NCBI GenBank assembly: GCA_947259925.1
Contig: CAMYOG010000048.1
Span: 1-64,000 of the forward strand
DNA: 64,000 nucleotides
Direction of reading: 5' to 3'
Source: Thermoanaerobaculia bacterium
GTDB taxonomy: Bacteria; Acidobacteriota; Thermoanaerobaculia; Multivoradales; JAHEKO01
Of this stretch, positions 53,295 through 62,329 are shown piece by piece. Under the pieces are notes generated by a model that ran no database searches, had not been told where the DNA came from, and saw nothing but the letters and a program-made list of their open reading frames with translations. A program made the translations under genes and the position numbers. How positions within the stretch are numbered: position 1 is the stretch's first letter; each line of letters starts with the position of its first letter.

Positions 53295-55829
53295 ATGCGC
53301 AAGCTGATCGCAGGGCTGTTCACGGTCGTCCTTCTGTTGGGGCTGACGGGCTGTACGACTCACCAGATGTACCGCGAGGCTCAGAAGGCCGAGCTGGAGG
53401 ACGACTGGGACCGGGTGGTGGTGCTCTATCTCGAGCTGCTCGACCGGCAGCCCGACAACATCAGCTACCGCACCGGGTTGCTGCGGGCCAAGATCCGGGC
53501 GTCGCAAGATCACTTCGAGCGCGCCAAGAAGCTGCACGAAGCGGGTGCTCTGGAGCGGGCGATGCTCGAGTACCAGCAGGCGGTCCAGCTCGACCAGACG
53601 AACCAGTACGCGCAAGTGCAGCTCGAGAGGGTGCGTGCCGAGCTCTCGGAGCGGCGCGAGGACGGCAGCGCGCCGCTGACCCTCCAGGAGCTCAAGGAGC
53701 GGACCACCGGCACGCGGCCGCAGCCGCCGATTCTCAACCCCCGCTCGCGGGAGCCGATCAACCTCGAGTTCCCGAACCCGGTGTCGATCTTCGACATCTA
53801 CAAGGCGCTGGGCAAGGCGTTCGGCATCAACATCCTGTTCGATCCGAAGCTGCGGCCGCAGCAGGTGGCGATCGAGCTGGTCGAGGTGACCGCCCAGGAC
53901 GCGCTCGAGATCCTGATGCGCACGGCGAATCACTTCTACAAGGTGCTGGACGAGCACACGATCATCGTCGCCGAGGACACCCCCCAGAATCGGCGTGCCT
54001 ACGAGGATCTGGTGATCCAGACGTTCTTCCTCTCCAACGCCGAGACCAAGGACGTCATGACCATGCTGCGCAGCCTGGTCGGCGCCAAGAACGTCGCCTC
54101 CAACGACCAGCTGAACGCCATCGTGCTGCGCGATACCGCCGACAAGGTGAAGGTGGCCGAGAAGATCATCTCGACCAACGACAAGTCACGCGGTGAGGTG
54201 GTCATCGACGTCGAGCTGCTGCAGATCAACACCCAGAAGCTCCAGGAGCTCGGCATCAGCTTGAGTGACTACCAGGTGACCCAGAGCCTCGATCCGAATC
54301 CGATCCAGGCTTCAGAGCTCGACTTCCTCGACCAGAGCAACTGGCTCTTGACCTTGCCGGCGATCATCTACGACTTCGTTCGCAACAACAGCGAAGCGCA
54401 GCTGCTGGCCAACCCGCAGCTGCGGATCAGCGACGGCGAGCAGGCGACGCTGCACATCGGCGACCGGGTGCCGATTCCGGTGACCACGTTCAACACGGCG
54501 CAGACGGTGGGCGGCAACATCGTACCGATCACGTCGTTCCAGTATCAGGACATCGGAATCCGCCTCGACATCACCCCCCGGATCCACCACAACCGCCAGG
54601 TCTCGCTCGAGCTGAGCGTCGAGTTCAGCCAGCTCGCCGGCAGCGTGAGCGGCTCGGGCGGCCAGCAGCAGCCGATCATCGGCACACGAACCATCGAGTC
54701 GACCATCCGCCTGCTCGACGGTGAGACCAACTTTCTCGCCGGCCTCATCCGCGAGGACGAGACCGACACCAGGTCAGGAATCCCCGGGCTCATGGACATC
54801 CCGGTGGTCGGGCGCCTCTTCTCGAAGAACACCGCCGATCGATCGCGTACCGACCTGGTCCTGACGCTGACGCCGCACATCGTCCGGACGCCCAACATCA
54901 CCGAAGAGGATCTGCTTCCGATCTGGGTGGGCACCGAACAGAACATCACCTTCCGCGGCGGCAGTCCGCGGGTCGAGTCCGAAGTCGAGGGTCCGTTCGA
55001 CGAGGGCGAGGAGGGCGGCGCCGAGCGCATTCGCGAGATGATCCGGCGCCGGATCCAGAACCTGCCGCGCGGCCTGCGCGAAGGCCAGGAGGAAGAGCCC
55101 GAACAACCGAGCGGCGTCGACCTGGCGCCGACCGCGGGCCCGACCGACGTCTTCCGGCCGCAGGAGCAGCCGGAGCCCGAGGAGGACGATGGCGGGGGTC
55201 TGGCGAGCGCGATCGACCTCTTACCACCCGAGATCCGGCGCTCGATCGTCTCGTCGGCGGATCTGGAGAGCTCTCTCGGCACCAGCTCGGCGTTGGCCGT
55301 CGACGCACCGGCCCCGGTCGACGACTGGCGGCCACAGCCGATCCTGCTGGTGGCGGCCGCCGATCCGGAGACGGTCGCCGAGCAGGTGGTGACCGAAGTG
55401 TCGGCCGGTGTAGCGGCGGTGAGATACACCCTCGATCCGACGCCCGCGCGCGCGACCGTGGGGCAGGAGTTCGAGCTCCAGCTGGTCGCCGAGGCGGGCA
55501 AGAACGTCTCACACCTGCCGATGACCCTGAAGTTCGACCCGACGGTCATCGAAGTGGTCGGCGTGGAACGAGGCGACTTCCTGGGCGCCGAGGGCGAGGC
55601 CGAGGTGCTGGCCGATTTCTCCCGTCCCGGAGTCCTGATCCTCGGCGCGAGCCGCCTGGGTGACGTTTCCGGGCTCAAGGGCAAGGGGACCGTGGCGACC
55701 CTCAGGTTCCGGGCGGTCGGCGTCGGCAGCACCCGGGTCACCTTCGCCGATCGCAAGGCGCTCAACGGCAAGTTGAAGTTCGTCAAACCGGTCAAGTCGG
55801 CCTTCGGCCGGGTCGAGGTCACGAACTAG
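53295..55829 (+). CDS. TPR-secretin-cohesin fusion lipoprotein (GspD/PilQ-like)
   Basis: 844 aa. Lipobox LTGC with Cys20. Residues 24-115 form TPR-like helices (KAELEDDWDRVVVLYLELL, AGALERAMLEYQQAV). Residues 150-310 are N0/N1-type secretin domains (NLEFPNPVSIFDIYKALGKAFG; FFLSNAETKDVMTMLRSLV). The secretin pore spans about 320-535 (VVIDVELLQIN, QLLANPQLRISDGEQATLHIGDRVPI, IGIRLDITPRI, LVLTLTPHIVRTPN). After a Pro/Glu linker, residues 700-844 match a cohesin fold (VGQEFELQLVAEAGKNVSHLPMTLKFDPTVIEVVGV; KGKGTVATLRFRAVG). Forms the outer-membrane channel; the cohesin part may face outside or the periplasm. Confidence 0.88.
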   Translation: MRKLIAGLFTVVLLLGLTGCTTHQMYREAQKAELEDDWDRVVVLYLELLDRQPDNISYRTGLLRAKIRASQDHFERAKKLHEAGALERAMLEYQQAVQLDQTNQYAQVQLERVRAELSERREDGSAPLTLQELKERTTGTRPQPPILNPRSREPINLEFPNPVSIFDIYKALGKAFGINILFDPKLRPQQVAIELVEVTAQDALEILMRTANHFYKVLDEHTIIVAEDTPQNRRAYEDLVIQTFFLSNAETKDVMTMLRSLVGAKNVASNDQLNAIVLRDTADKVKVAEKIISTNDKSRGEVVIDVELLQINTQKLQELGISLSDYQVTQSLDPNPIQASELDFLDQSNWLLTLPAIIYDFVRNNSEAQLLANPQLRISDGEQATLHIGDRVPIPVTTFNTAQTVGGNIVPITSFQYQDIGIRLDITPRIHHNRQVSLELSVEFSQLAGSVSGSGGQQQPIIGTRTIESTIRLLDGETNFLAGLIREDETDTRSGIPGLMDIPVVGRLFSKNTADRSRTDLVLTLTPHIVRTPNITEEDLLPIWVGTEQNITFRGGSPRVESEVEGPFDEGEEGGAERIREMIRRRIQNLPRGLREGQEEEPEQPSGVDLAPTAGPTDVFRPQEQPEPEEDDGGGLASAIDLLPPEIRRSIVSSADLESSLGTSSALAVDAPAPVDDWRPQPILLVAAADPETVAEQVVTEVSAGVAAVRYTLDPTPARATVGQEFELQLVAEAGKNVSHLPMTLKFDPTVIEVVGVERGDFLGAEGEAEVLADFSRPGVLILGASRLGDVSGLKGKGTVATLRFRAVGVGSTRVTFADRKALNGKLKFVKPVKSAFGRVEVTN

Positions 55830-55833
55830 GACG

Positions 55834-56316
55834 ATGATCACTCGGCTTTCCGGCCGCATCCGCTCACGTGGCTCGGGCTTCAGCCTCGCCGAGCTGGTCA
55901 TGGTCTGCGCCGTCTTGACCATCCTGGGCGCCCTGGTCCTGCCGGTCGCCAAGTTCAGCGTGAAGCGGAGCAAGGAGGTCCGTCTGCGCCAGGCGCTGCG
56001 CGAGATGCGCAACGCCATCGACGAGTACAAGCGCTTCTCGGACGCCGGTCTGATCGTGCCGGAGCTGGGCGCCGAGGGCTATCCGACCGAGCTCGAACAG
56101 TTGATCGAGCCGGTCGACCTGGTCGGTCTGGTGGACAAGCAGGTCAAGTTGCTGCGCCGGATCCCGACCGATCCGATGACCGGCGAGGACGAGTGGGGCG
56201 TGCGCAGTTTTCAGGACGATTGGGACGCCGACTCCTGGGGCGGCGAGAACGTCTTCGACGTCTACTCGCTCAGTGAAGGCACCGGCATGGACGGCGTTCC
56301 GTACAGCTTGTGGTAG
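55834..56316 (+). CDS. Type II secretion pseudopilin-like protein 1
   Basis: 160 aa. Class III signal with long basic leader and GSG|FSLAELVMVCAVLTILGALVLP, Glu5 of the mature chain in place. The C-terminal part (RIPTDPMTGEDEWGVRSFQDD and DVYSLSEGTGMDGVPYSLW) is GspG-like and ends like the next gene (YSEW), suggesting duplication. It starts 4 bases after the secretin gene and is 8 bases before the next start. Processed by PilD. Confidence 0.88.
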   Translation: MITRLSGRIRSRGSGFSLAELVMVCAVLTILGALVLPVAKFSVKRSKEVRLRQALREMRNAIDEYKRFSDAGLIVPELGAEGYPTELEQLIEPVDLVGLVDKQVKLLRRIPTDPMTGEDEWGVRSFQDDWDADSWGGENVFDVYSLSEGTGMDGVPYSLW

Positions 56317-56324
56317 GCGAGACT

Positions 56325-56741
56325 ATGAAGAACCGCCAGCGAGGATTCACCCTGTTGGAGTTGATCGTCGTGGTGACGATCATCGGCATCCTGGCCACCA
56401 TCGCGCTCCCGGCGCTCAAGAACATACCGACGCGAGCCCAGGAGGGCGTGCTGCTGACCGATCTGGTCACCTTCCGTGACGTTATCGATCAGTACTATGC
56501 CGACAGGGGCAACTATCCGCCGACGCTCGAGGCGCTGGTGGAAGAGGGGTACCTGCGGGCAATCCCGGTCGACCCGATCACCAAGAGCGCCGACACCTGG
56601 GTGCCGGTCTACGAGGAGTTCGACCAGGATTCGGTGCCGGCCGAGACCGACCTCCCAGAGGACGGACAGCCGGGCATTCAGGACGTCCACTCGGGCTCCG
56701 ATCGCTTCGGCCTGGACGGGACGCCGTACAGCGAGTGGTAG
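56325..56741 (+). CDS. GspG-like major pseudopilin
   Basis: 138 aa from ATG 56325 (MKNRQRG|FTLLELIVVVTIIGI). A GTG 15 bases earlier is less likely. Short leader, perfect prepilin site and Glu5. Middle YYADRGNYPPTLEALVEEGYL and PVDPIT are GspG hallmarks; the C-terminus has DVHSGSDRFGLDGTPYSEW, the calcium-loop region of GspG (SxGxDG). Probably the main shaft subunit of this operon's pseudopilus. Confidence 0.9.
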   Translation: MKNRQRGFTLLELIVVVTIIGILATIALPALKNIPTRAQEGVLLTDLVTFRDVIDQYYADRGNYPPTLEALVEEGYLRAIPVDPITKSADTWVPVYEEFDQDSVPAETDLPEDGQPGIQDVHSGSDRFGLDGTPYSEW

Positions 56742-56754
56742 AGCGGGGCCCGAG

Positions 56755-57489
56755 GTGATTCCGCGCCGTCCTCACGCCGCCAACGGCGTCTCGGTCGTCC
56801 GCCAGGACGCTTTCACCCTGGTGACACTGCTGGTATTCGTCGCCGTCCTCAACGTGATGGTCGCGGTCGCGTTGCCGCTCTGGACCCAGCAGATCCAGCG
56901 GGAGAAGGAGGAGGAGCTGATCTTTCGGGGGCTCCAGTATGCGGAGGCGATCCGCGTCTTCCAGCAGCGGGCGGGCCGCTACCCGGTGCGTCTGGAGGAG
57001 CTGCTCGAGATCCAGCCGCGCTCGATCCGCCAGCTATGGAAGGACCCGATGACCGAGAGCGGCGAGTGGGACCTGATCGTGGCGCAGACCGCGGGTCAGG
57101 CGCGGGGCCGCAACCTGACGCCGCAGGCGCAGGCCGAGCAGCGACCACGCCGGCGCCGAGGCCGCCGTCAGCCGGAGACCGTGACCATCGGACCGATCTC
57201 CGGCGTCCGCAGCAAGAGCACCGAGAAAGCGATCAAGGTATGGATGGGCGGCGACACGCACAACGCGTGGGTGTTCACCGCGGAGGTCCTGCCGATCGCG
57301 CCGAGTGCTCCCGGCGAGAGGATTCCCAGCCTCAACAGTAGGTGGGTCGGTCGCCCCTTTCCCCAGGGAGTCGAGGCGATGGACGGCACCGGAATCGAGG
57401 ACGGCTTCGAGGACGAAAAGGGCGAGCAGGAGGAGGAGAGGAATCGTCGCCGCCGCCGTCGACCGAGCCGGTCGAGCGACGGAGCCTGA
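56755..57489 (+). CDS. Type II secretion prepilin-like protein with basic tail
   Basis: 244 aa from GTG 56755, preceded by GAGG-type sequence within the leader. Long leader then QDA|FTLVTLLVFVAVLNVMVAVALPLW; Ala instead of Gly before the cleavage site and Thr/Leu in place of the usual Glu5 are unusual. The mature part has EEELIFRGLQYAEAIRVFQQRAGRYPVRLEELLE, typical of GspG-related proteins, and a C-terminal Arg-rich run (EEERNRRRRRRPSRSS). It may be a minor pilin or an unprocessed membrane protein. Confidence 0.78.
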   Translation: MIPRRPHAANGVSVVRQDAFTLVTLLVFVAVLNVMVAVALPLWTQQIQREKEEELIFRGLQYAEAIRVFQQRAGRYPVRLEELLEIQPRSIRQLWKDPMTESGEWDLIVAQTAGQARGRNLTPQAQAEQRPRRRRGRRQPETVTIGPISGVRSKSTEKAIKVWMGGDTHNAWVFTAEVLPIAPSAPGERIPSLNSRWVGRPFPQGVEAMDGTGIEDGFEDEKGEQEEERNRRRRRRPSRSSDGA

Positions 57490-57519
57490 GCGCGCTCCGA
57501 GACTGACGAGTGGCCGCCG

Positions 57520-57966
57520 ATGATGAGACTGAAGGTGCGTAGGCTCCCGCACGGCGCCGGGCTACCGTCGCCGCGAGCGGCGTCGCCGGGGAGCGCCGGC
57601 CTCGACCTGCCGGCGGCGGTCGAGGCTCCGCTGAGCCTCGCGCCGGGTGAGCGGGCGCTCGTGCCCACCGGCTTCAGCATCGAGCTTCCGGACGGCTGCG
57701 AAGGCCAGGTCCGCCCCCGCAGCGGTCTGGCCGTTCGCCACGGCGTCACCCTGCTCAACTCGCCCGGGACGGTCGACAGCGACTATCGTGGCGAGGTCGC
57801 GGTGGTTTTGATCAACCACGGCGATCGGCCGTTCGAGATCCGGCGTGGCGACCGCATCGCACAGCTGGTGGTGGCGAGCGTGGTCGAGGTCGAGGTCGAG
57901 GAGGTCGAGGCGCTCTCGCCGACCGAGCGCGGAGCCGGGGGGTTCGGCTCTACCGGCGTCGACTGA
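57520..57966 (+). CDS. dut: dUTP diphosphatase
   Basis: 148 aa. All five dUTPase motifs are visible: [41 protein letters not shown] and [10 protein letters not shown]. It hydrolyses dUTP to dUMP, keeping uracil out of DNA and feeding thymidylate synthesis. It follows the pilin genes by 30 bases on the same strand and may be read from the same transcript; the functional link to secretion is not evident. Confidence 0.95.
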   Translation: MMRLKVRRLPHGAGLPSPRAASPGSAGLDLPAAVEAPLSLAPGERALVPTGFSIELPDGCEGQVRPRSGLAVRHGVTLLNSPGTVDSDYRGEVAVVLINHGDRPFEIRRGDRIAQLVVASVVEVEVEEVEALSPTERGAGGFGSTGVD

Positions 57967-58025
57967 GCGGGCGAGCCAGCCTGGTGCATTCGCCGGTGTA
58001 GTAGGCGGCCGGTGAGAAGCTCAGG

Positions 58026-58235
58026 CTAGCGGGCCGGTCGGAGCGAGTCGACCAACTCCTGCAGGATCTCCTTGAGCTCGACCGTGTATTGGGAGAGATC
58101 CTTCACCCGCTCTTCCATCAGCTGCGGGTTGAGGCGGCCCATGTTGGCGGGCTGGCGCGGTCGCACGCGGTGGGTGAGCCGGTCGTCGAGGAGATCCAGG
58201 CGTCGGTAGACGTGCTGAAGCTTGGTGGCGTCCAT
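58026..58235 (-). CDS. Small helical protein of unknown function
   Basis: 69 aa. MDATKLQHVYRRLDLLDDRLTHRV... then an RLNPQLMEERVKDLSQYTVELKEILQELVDSL helix; strongly amphipathic and coiled-coil-like, no signal or membrane segment. It sits alone on the minus strand between the convergent dut and the DUF3187-like gene. Its sequence bias looks coding (Leu/Glu heptads, clear amphipathy), which argues against a chance frame. No family recognised. Confidence 0.6.
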   Translation of the reverse strand: MDATKLQHVYRRLDLLDDRLTHRVRPRQPANMGRLNPQLMEERVKDLSQYTVELKEILQELVDSLRPAR

Positions 58236-58304
58236 AGGCGGGACCCAGGGTAACCGCCAGGCGCACGGACCGCTGTGGAGCCTGCTGCAGTACGCCGGGC
58301 CGCC

Positions 58305-59411
58305 TCAGTACCCGCGCAGCCAGCCGACGTGGACGCCGATGTCCGACGAGCTGCCGCGGTTGAGGTTCTGCGTGATCGCGGCGAACAGCGTCCCCGCACG
58401 ACCTAGTCTCCGCTTGACGCCCAGATCGGCGAGCAGGACGTAGTCTTCGAGTCGGAAGATGTTGGCGTCCCGGTAGCGGCTCTCGCCGACGCTCGCATGG
58501 AGTGCGATCGAGGTTCGGGAACCGAGTGCGTGCTCGTAGCCGAGCCAGAGCGACAGCAGGGTCTTCGCTTCGAGGAAGGCGAAGTCCGTGCTGCCGTGGC
58601 GGACGACTGCCAGTGAGCCGCGCAGGCGCGCGCGGTTCAGATCGAGCTCGCCGAGATACCGGAGCCCCAGGTCGACCGAGCCGGAGCCGGCCAGCGAATC
58701 CGTCGAGCCGGTCGGCAGGTCGAGCGCCGCCTCCAGGGAGTGGCTCCACCGGCCCTCGTCCCCCCCGAGGCGCTTGCGGAGGCCGAGGGTCAGGTCGCCG
58801 ATCTCCGGGCCGGAGCCGCGTGATCGGTAGAGCTCGCGGCCGTCGGCGGCTCGCAAGTAGATCGAGTAGTCGTCGCGGATCTTGAGGTCCCGGCTCGCCT
58901 GGCTGAATGTGAGCGCGTCGTGGAACCCTTCGACGAGGGTGTCGGCGAAACCGCCCGACGCCTCGAAGATCAGCCCCTTCAGCCAGACTTCCATCCCCCG
59001 GCCGACGCCGCGCGCGAGCGACAGCTCGAGGGCGTGGATCTCGCCGTCGGCGTGGAAGAGGCCGCGCCCTTCACCTCGCGCCTTGGTCGCCTGTAGCTGC
59101 TCGAGCGTCAGGTCGGATCTGCCGCTTCGCAGCTCGAGGTCGCGCCGAACCTGGTCCGACTGCGACCAGCTTGTGTAGAGACTGGCGGTCGCTCCGACTC
59201 TCCAGCGGCCGCGGGGTAGGACATGCGGCGAAGCCGGCTCGAAGACCAGGAAACCGAAATCGAGAACGAACCGATCGCGAACCGCCGGCGGACCCGAGTC
59301 GAGAACCGAGGTCTCGGCGGCCGCGAGGACGCTCACCGACGCGATCAGCAGAGTCAGGCTCGTCTCGAGGAGGTGCCTGCGCATCGCCGGGCGGACTCCG
59401 CGTGTCGTCAT
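58305..59411 (-). CDS. DUF3187-like outer-membrane protein
   Basis: 368 aa; ATG overlaps the upstream GT39-like stop (ATGA). Signal peptide to about residue 32 (LLIASVSVLAAAE). The mature part is beta-rich with alternating hydrophobics (RWRVGATASLYTSW, GDLTLGLRKRL, GSVDLGLRYLGELD) and a terminal aromatic/Gly end, as in outer-membrane barrels. The order of GLFHADGEIHALELSLARGVGRG and FADTLVEGFHDALTF blocks matches DUF3187. Function unknown. Confidence 0.75.
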   Translation of the reverse strand: MTTRGVRPAMRRHLLETSLTLLIASVSVLAAAETSVLDSGPPAVRDRFVLDFGFLVFEPASPHVLPRGRWRVGATASLYTSWSQSDQVRRDLELRSGRSDLTLEQLQATKARGEGRGLFHADGEIHALELSLARGVGRGMEVWLKGLIFEASGGFADTLVEGFHDALTFSQASRDLKIRDDYSIYLRAADGRELYRSRGSGPEIGDLTLGLRKRLGGDEGRWSHSLEAALDLPTGSTDSLAGSGSVDLGLRYLGELDLNRARLRGSLAVVRHGSTDFAFLEAKTLLSLWLGYEHALGSRTSIALHASVGESRYRDANIFRLEDYVLLADLGVKRRLGRAGTLFAAITQNLNRGSSSDIGVHVGWLRGY

Positions 59412-61093
59412 CGGGCGGCCGACTCGGTGGGGACGAGCTCGAGGAGGTCGATCCAGACCTCCCGCTCGGCGTACTCCTCGACCTTCAACCGCTCGGCGGC
59501 GACCTGTCGATAGTCCATCCGCAGGTGGTCGAGCCAGCTCGCGGCCTCGGCCTCCGATTCGGCGATCTCTTCGACGACCGGAGCGGTCAGGAAGGCCAGC
59601 GTCTTCGAGTCGGGCACGACCGTCGGGACCACCACCCGGAGCGGCCGCGCGGCCGAGACCCGGTCGAGCGCCAGGCGCTCGGCTCGGTGATGGCGAGCCC
59701 AGTAGATCTTCTGATTGGCGAAGTAACGCGGCAGGAACGGGAGCCGACCGCGATGTCGGGCGCCGGTCGGTGAATCGGTCACCGCGCAAGCCAGCTCACC
59801 GTTCTCACCGCGCTCCGTCCAGAGCCGGCGAGCGAAGTCCCGGGAGTGCACGCTCCCGATCTCGTCCTGGTACGGTCGGAGGGCGCTGACGACGGCCAGG
59901 GCGACGCCGAAGAAAGCCAGGAACCCGAGGCTCGCCGCAAGTGCTCGCATTCCTGGCGCTCGCCGGCCGGCGGCGAGCAGCCCCGCCAGGCCGAGGCCGG
60001 CGAGCAGGCAGATCGCCGGTGTCAGGTGCTGTGAGATCCTGCCGCTGCCGCCGTACGGGTAGAGCTTCAGCAAGGCCGCCGAGAGGGTCAGGGCGAACGG
60101 CAGGAGGAGCATCCAGAGCAGCGTCGTCTTACCCGATCTGTGGAGAGCGATCGCCCCGAGCACGAAACAGACAAACGTGAGCAAGCCTCCGCCGTTGGCG
60201 GCGCCGAGTGGATAGCCGAAGGTACGGCCGGTGTGAACCGAGAGCAGCCAGGTCGCGATCGCGAGCGGCTGAGTCGTGGGTGGAAAGCCCTGGCGCCAGA
60301 AATCGACGTTGCTGGCGAGCGATGCCAGGTTGGCGTGCTGATCACGGGCGACGCCGAGGTAGGCGACGAGGAAGGTCAGAAAGCCCGCCGCGACGAACCC
60401 AAGCCAGGCCGCTCGCGGCCGCCAGGCGCCCGTTCGCCAGACCGGGAGCAGGAGGACGAGGCCGATGGCGCCGATGACGAAGACCGACGGATAGGACATG
60501 CCGACCGCGATCGGCGCCACCAGCGCGAGCGCGATGAGCCGGCGGGGGCGGCCGGGCTGCCGCAGCGCCGCGGTCCCGAGCACCAGGAGCGCGAGCGCGA
60601 AGAAGAGGTCCCCGGAGTAGGGCTTGCTTTCGCTGGCGAAGCGGACCGGATAGTAGGAGACCGAGAAGAGCGCCACGGCGAGGAGTGCGGGGACCGGTGG
60701 CAGCAGCCGCAGGCTGAGGCGTCGCATCAGGAAGAGGCTGGCAACTCCCAGGACGAACGGCAGGAGGCGCAGCGACCACTCCTGGAAACCGGCCAGCCGG
60801 ATGACCACCAGGTTGGTCCACAGGTAGAGGGTGGGCGCGACCTGCCAGTAGTCGAGCGGCTCCAAGAGCTGGAGGAAGTCGCGATCGATCCAGCTGAGCG
60901 CCAGCTTGGCCTCGTCTCGCGAAAGCGGGAAGGAGAGCAGATAGCGGAAGATCCGGAGCGCCAGCCCGAGCCCGACGAAACCCCAGATCGCCTGCTGCAG
61001 GCGCCGCGTCGAGATCGAGTCGTCCCGCCGGGAGCCGTCGGTCGACGCCTCCGATTCCCCTTCGGGATCGGCCGGCTGCTCCGGTCTGCTCAC
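59408..61093 (-). CDS. GT39/ArnT-like membrane glycosyltransferase
   Basis: 561 aa, GTG start. About eleven membrane helices. The first periplasmic loop has PLSRDEAKLALSW and DYWQVAPTLYLWTNL, the DE motif of GT-C family 39 enzymes, and FASESKPYSGDLFFAL in the third helix region. A hydrophilic 35-residue N-terminus precedes the first helix. The C-terminal 150 residues are soluble and periplasmic. Likely moves a sugar from a polyprenyl carrier to a lipid or protein acceptor. Coupled to the DUF3187-like gene by a four-base overlap. Confidence 0.78.
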   Translation of the reverse strand: MSRPEQPADPEGESEASTDGSRRDDSISTRRLQQAIWGFVGLGLALRIFRYLLSFPLSRDEAKLALSWIDRDFLQLLEPLDYWQVAPTLYLWTNLVVIRLAGFQEWSLRLLPFVLGVASLFLMRRLSLRLLPPVPALLAVALFSVSYYPVRFASESKPYSGDLFFALALLVLGTAALRQPGRPRRLIALALVAPIAVGMSYPSVFVIGAIGLVLLLPVWRTGAWRPRAAWLGFVAAGFLTFLVAYLGVARDQHANLASLASNVDFWRQGFPPTTQPLAIATWLLSVHTGRTFGYPLGAANGGGLLTFVCFVLGAIALHRSGKTTLLWMLLLPFALTLSAALLKLYPYGGSGRISQHLTPAICLLAGLGLAGLLAAGRRAPGMRALAASLGFLAFFGVALAVVSALRPYQDEIGSVHSRDFARRLWTERGENGELACAVTDSPTGARHRGRLPFLPRYFANQKIYWARHHRAERLALDRVSAARPLRVVVPTVVPDSKTLAFLTAPVVEEIAESEAEAASWLDHLRMDYRQVAAERLKVEEYAEREVWIDLLELVPTESAAR

Positions 61094-61212
61094 GGTCTTC
61101 GCACTCTCGTCGCCCTTCGGGAACCGAAGGGGTGACTCTATCCTCTCGAGCGCAGGAAGTTGCGGCCGCTCGGCCGGTGGGTACGGATCTCGACGCGTTA
61201 GAGTTTCGGTCG

Positions 61213-62316
61213 ATGTCGCGTGCCTTCTTCTTTCGGCTCGGAGCCGTCGTCGTCGGCCTCGCGGTCGCCATCGTCACCCTCGAGCTAGGCCTGCGCCTCT
61301 TTCGGCCCGAGGAGATCTCCCTCCTGCTGGCGGACGAGCGGCTCGGACAGCGCTACCGACGTTCGTTCGAACAGGAGCGCTACATCCCCGAATCGGGCCG
61401 TCGGATCCGTCTACGCTTCAACCGGCTCGGGTTTCGGGGCGCCGACCGGACCGAGGCCGCGCCTCCCGGTACTCGCCGGATCGCCGTCCACGGCGACTCA
61501 CTGATCGCGGCGACGGCGGTGGCCGAGGAGGAGACGATGGTCGCGCGGCTCGAGCGGGGACTGAACGCGGCCTCGTCGTCGGCGTGGGAGGTTCTCAACT
61601 TCGGCGTCTCCGGATACAGCACCGCTCAGAGCCTGCTCGCCTGGCGAGAGGTGTCGAGCGCCTTCGAGCCCGATCTGGTCATCGTCGTCTTCCTGGTTAG
61701 CAACGACGTCGCCGACAACTCGCACGAGGTGAGCAGCTCGACGAGGCCCTACGCGCGAGTCGACGCCGCGGGAGAGCTGTCGATCGATCCGGAGTCGGGC
61801 GTTCGCTTCGGCTCCAGCCGCTGGCTGCGAGAGCACACCCTGGTCTATCCCTGGCACAAGCTCGTGCTCCGGCGCGCGCGGCTCGCGTACCGGAAGCGGG
61901 CCGGGGTGCTGAGTGCCGGGCTGCAGAGCATGAACGCGCACCCCTCGGCCGAGCTCGAGCGCGCCTGGGAGATGACCTTCAGGCTGCTGGAGCGGTTTTG
62001 TGACGAGGTGGAGGCCGCCGGCTCCTCGTTCCTGCTCGCGATCGCGCCCGATCCGGGTCAATACGACGACGACGTCTGGACGGCGATGCTGGGGCTCCTG
62101 TCAGAGTCCGAGCTCCCGAGCTTCGATCGCGACTATCCGCAGCGACGGCTGGCCCGGTTCGCGGCCGAGCGAGAGATCGCCTATCTGGACCTCCTGCCCG
62201 GGTTCCGGGACGGGCGTGCGGGCAGCGTCCTCAGCTTCGGCCGCGGTCACTGGAACGTGGCTGGAAATGCACTCGCCGCCGAGCTGATCCAGCGCCGGCT
62301 GGAGGGCGAGCTCTAG
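61213..62316 (+). CDS. SGNH/GDSL hydrolase family protein, membrane-anchored
   Basis: 367 aa from ATG 61213; in-frame sequence upstream is not family-like. N-terminal membrane anchor (about 3-24, FFFRLGAVVVGLAVAIVTLEL). SGNH blocks: VHGDSLIAATAV (Ser), FGVSGYSTAQ (Gly), FLVSNDVADN (Asn) and SFGRGHWNVAGN with the catalytic His. Esterases of this kind act on acyl or acetyl groups of carbohydrates; the anchor suggests periplasmic action on surface glycans. Confidence 0.85.
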   Translation: MSRAFFFRLGAVVVGLAVAIVTLELGLRLFRPEEISLLLADERLGQRYRRSFEQERYIPESGRRIRLRFNRLGFRGADRTEAAPPGTRRIAVHGDSLIAATAVAEEETMVARLERGLNAASSSAWEVLNFGVSGYSTAQSLLAWREVSSAFEPDLVIVVFLVSNDVADNSHEVSSSTRPYARVDAAGELSIDPESGVRFGSSRWLREHTLVYPWHKLVLRRARLAYRKRAGVLSAGLQSMNAHPSAELERAWEMTFRLLERFCDEVEAAGSSFLLAIAPDPGQYDDDVWTAMLGLLSESELPSFDRDYPQRRLARFAAEREIAYLDLLPGFRDGRAGSVLSFGRGHWNVAGNALAAELIQRRLEGEL

Positions 62317-62329
62317 CGGGTCAGCCGTC

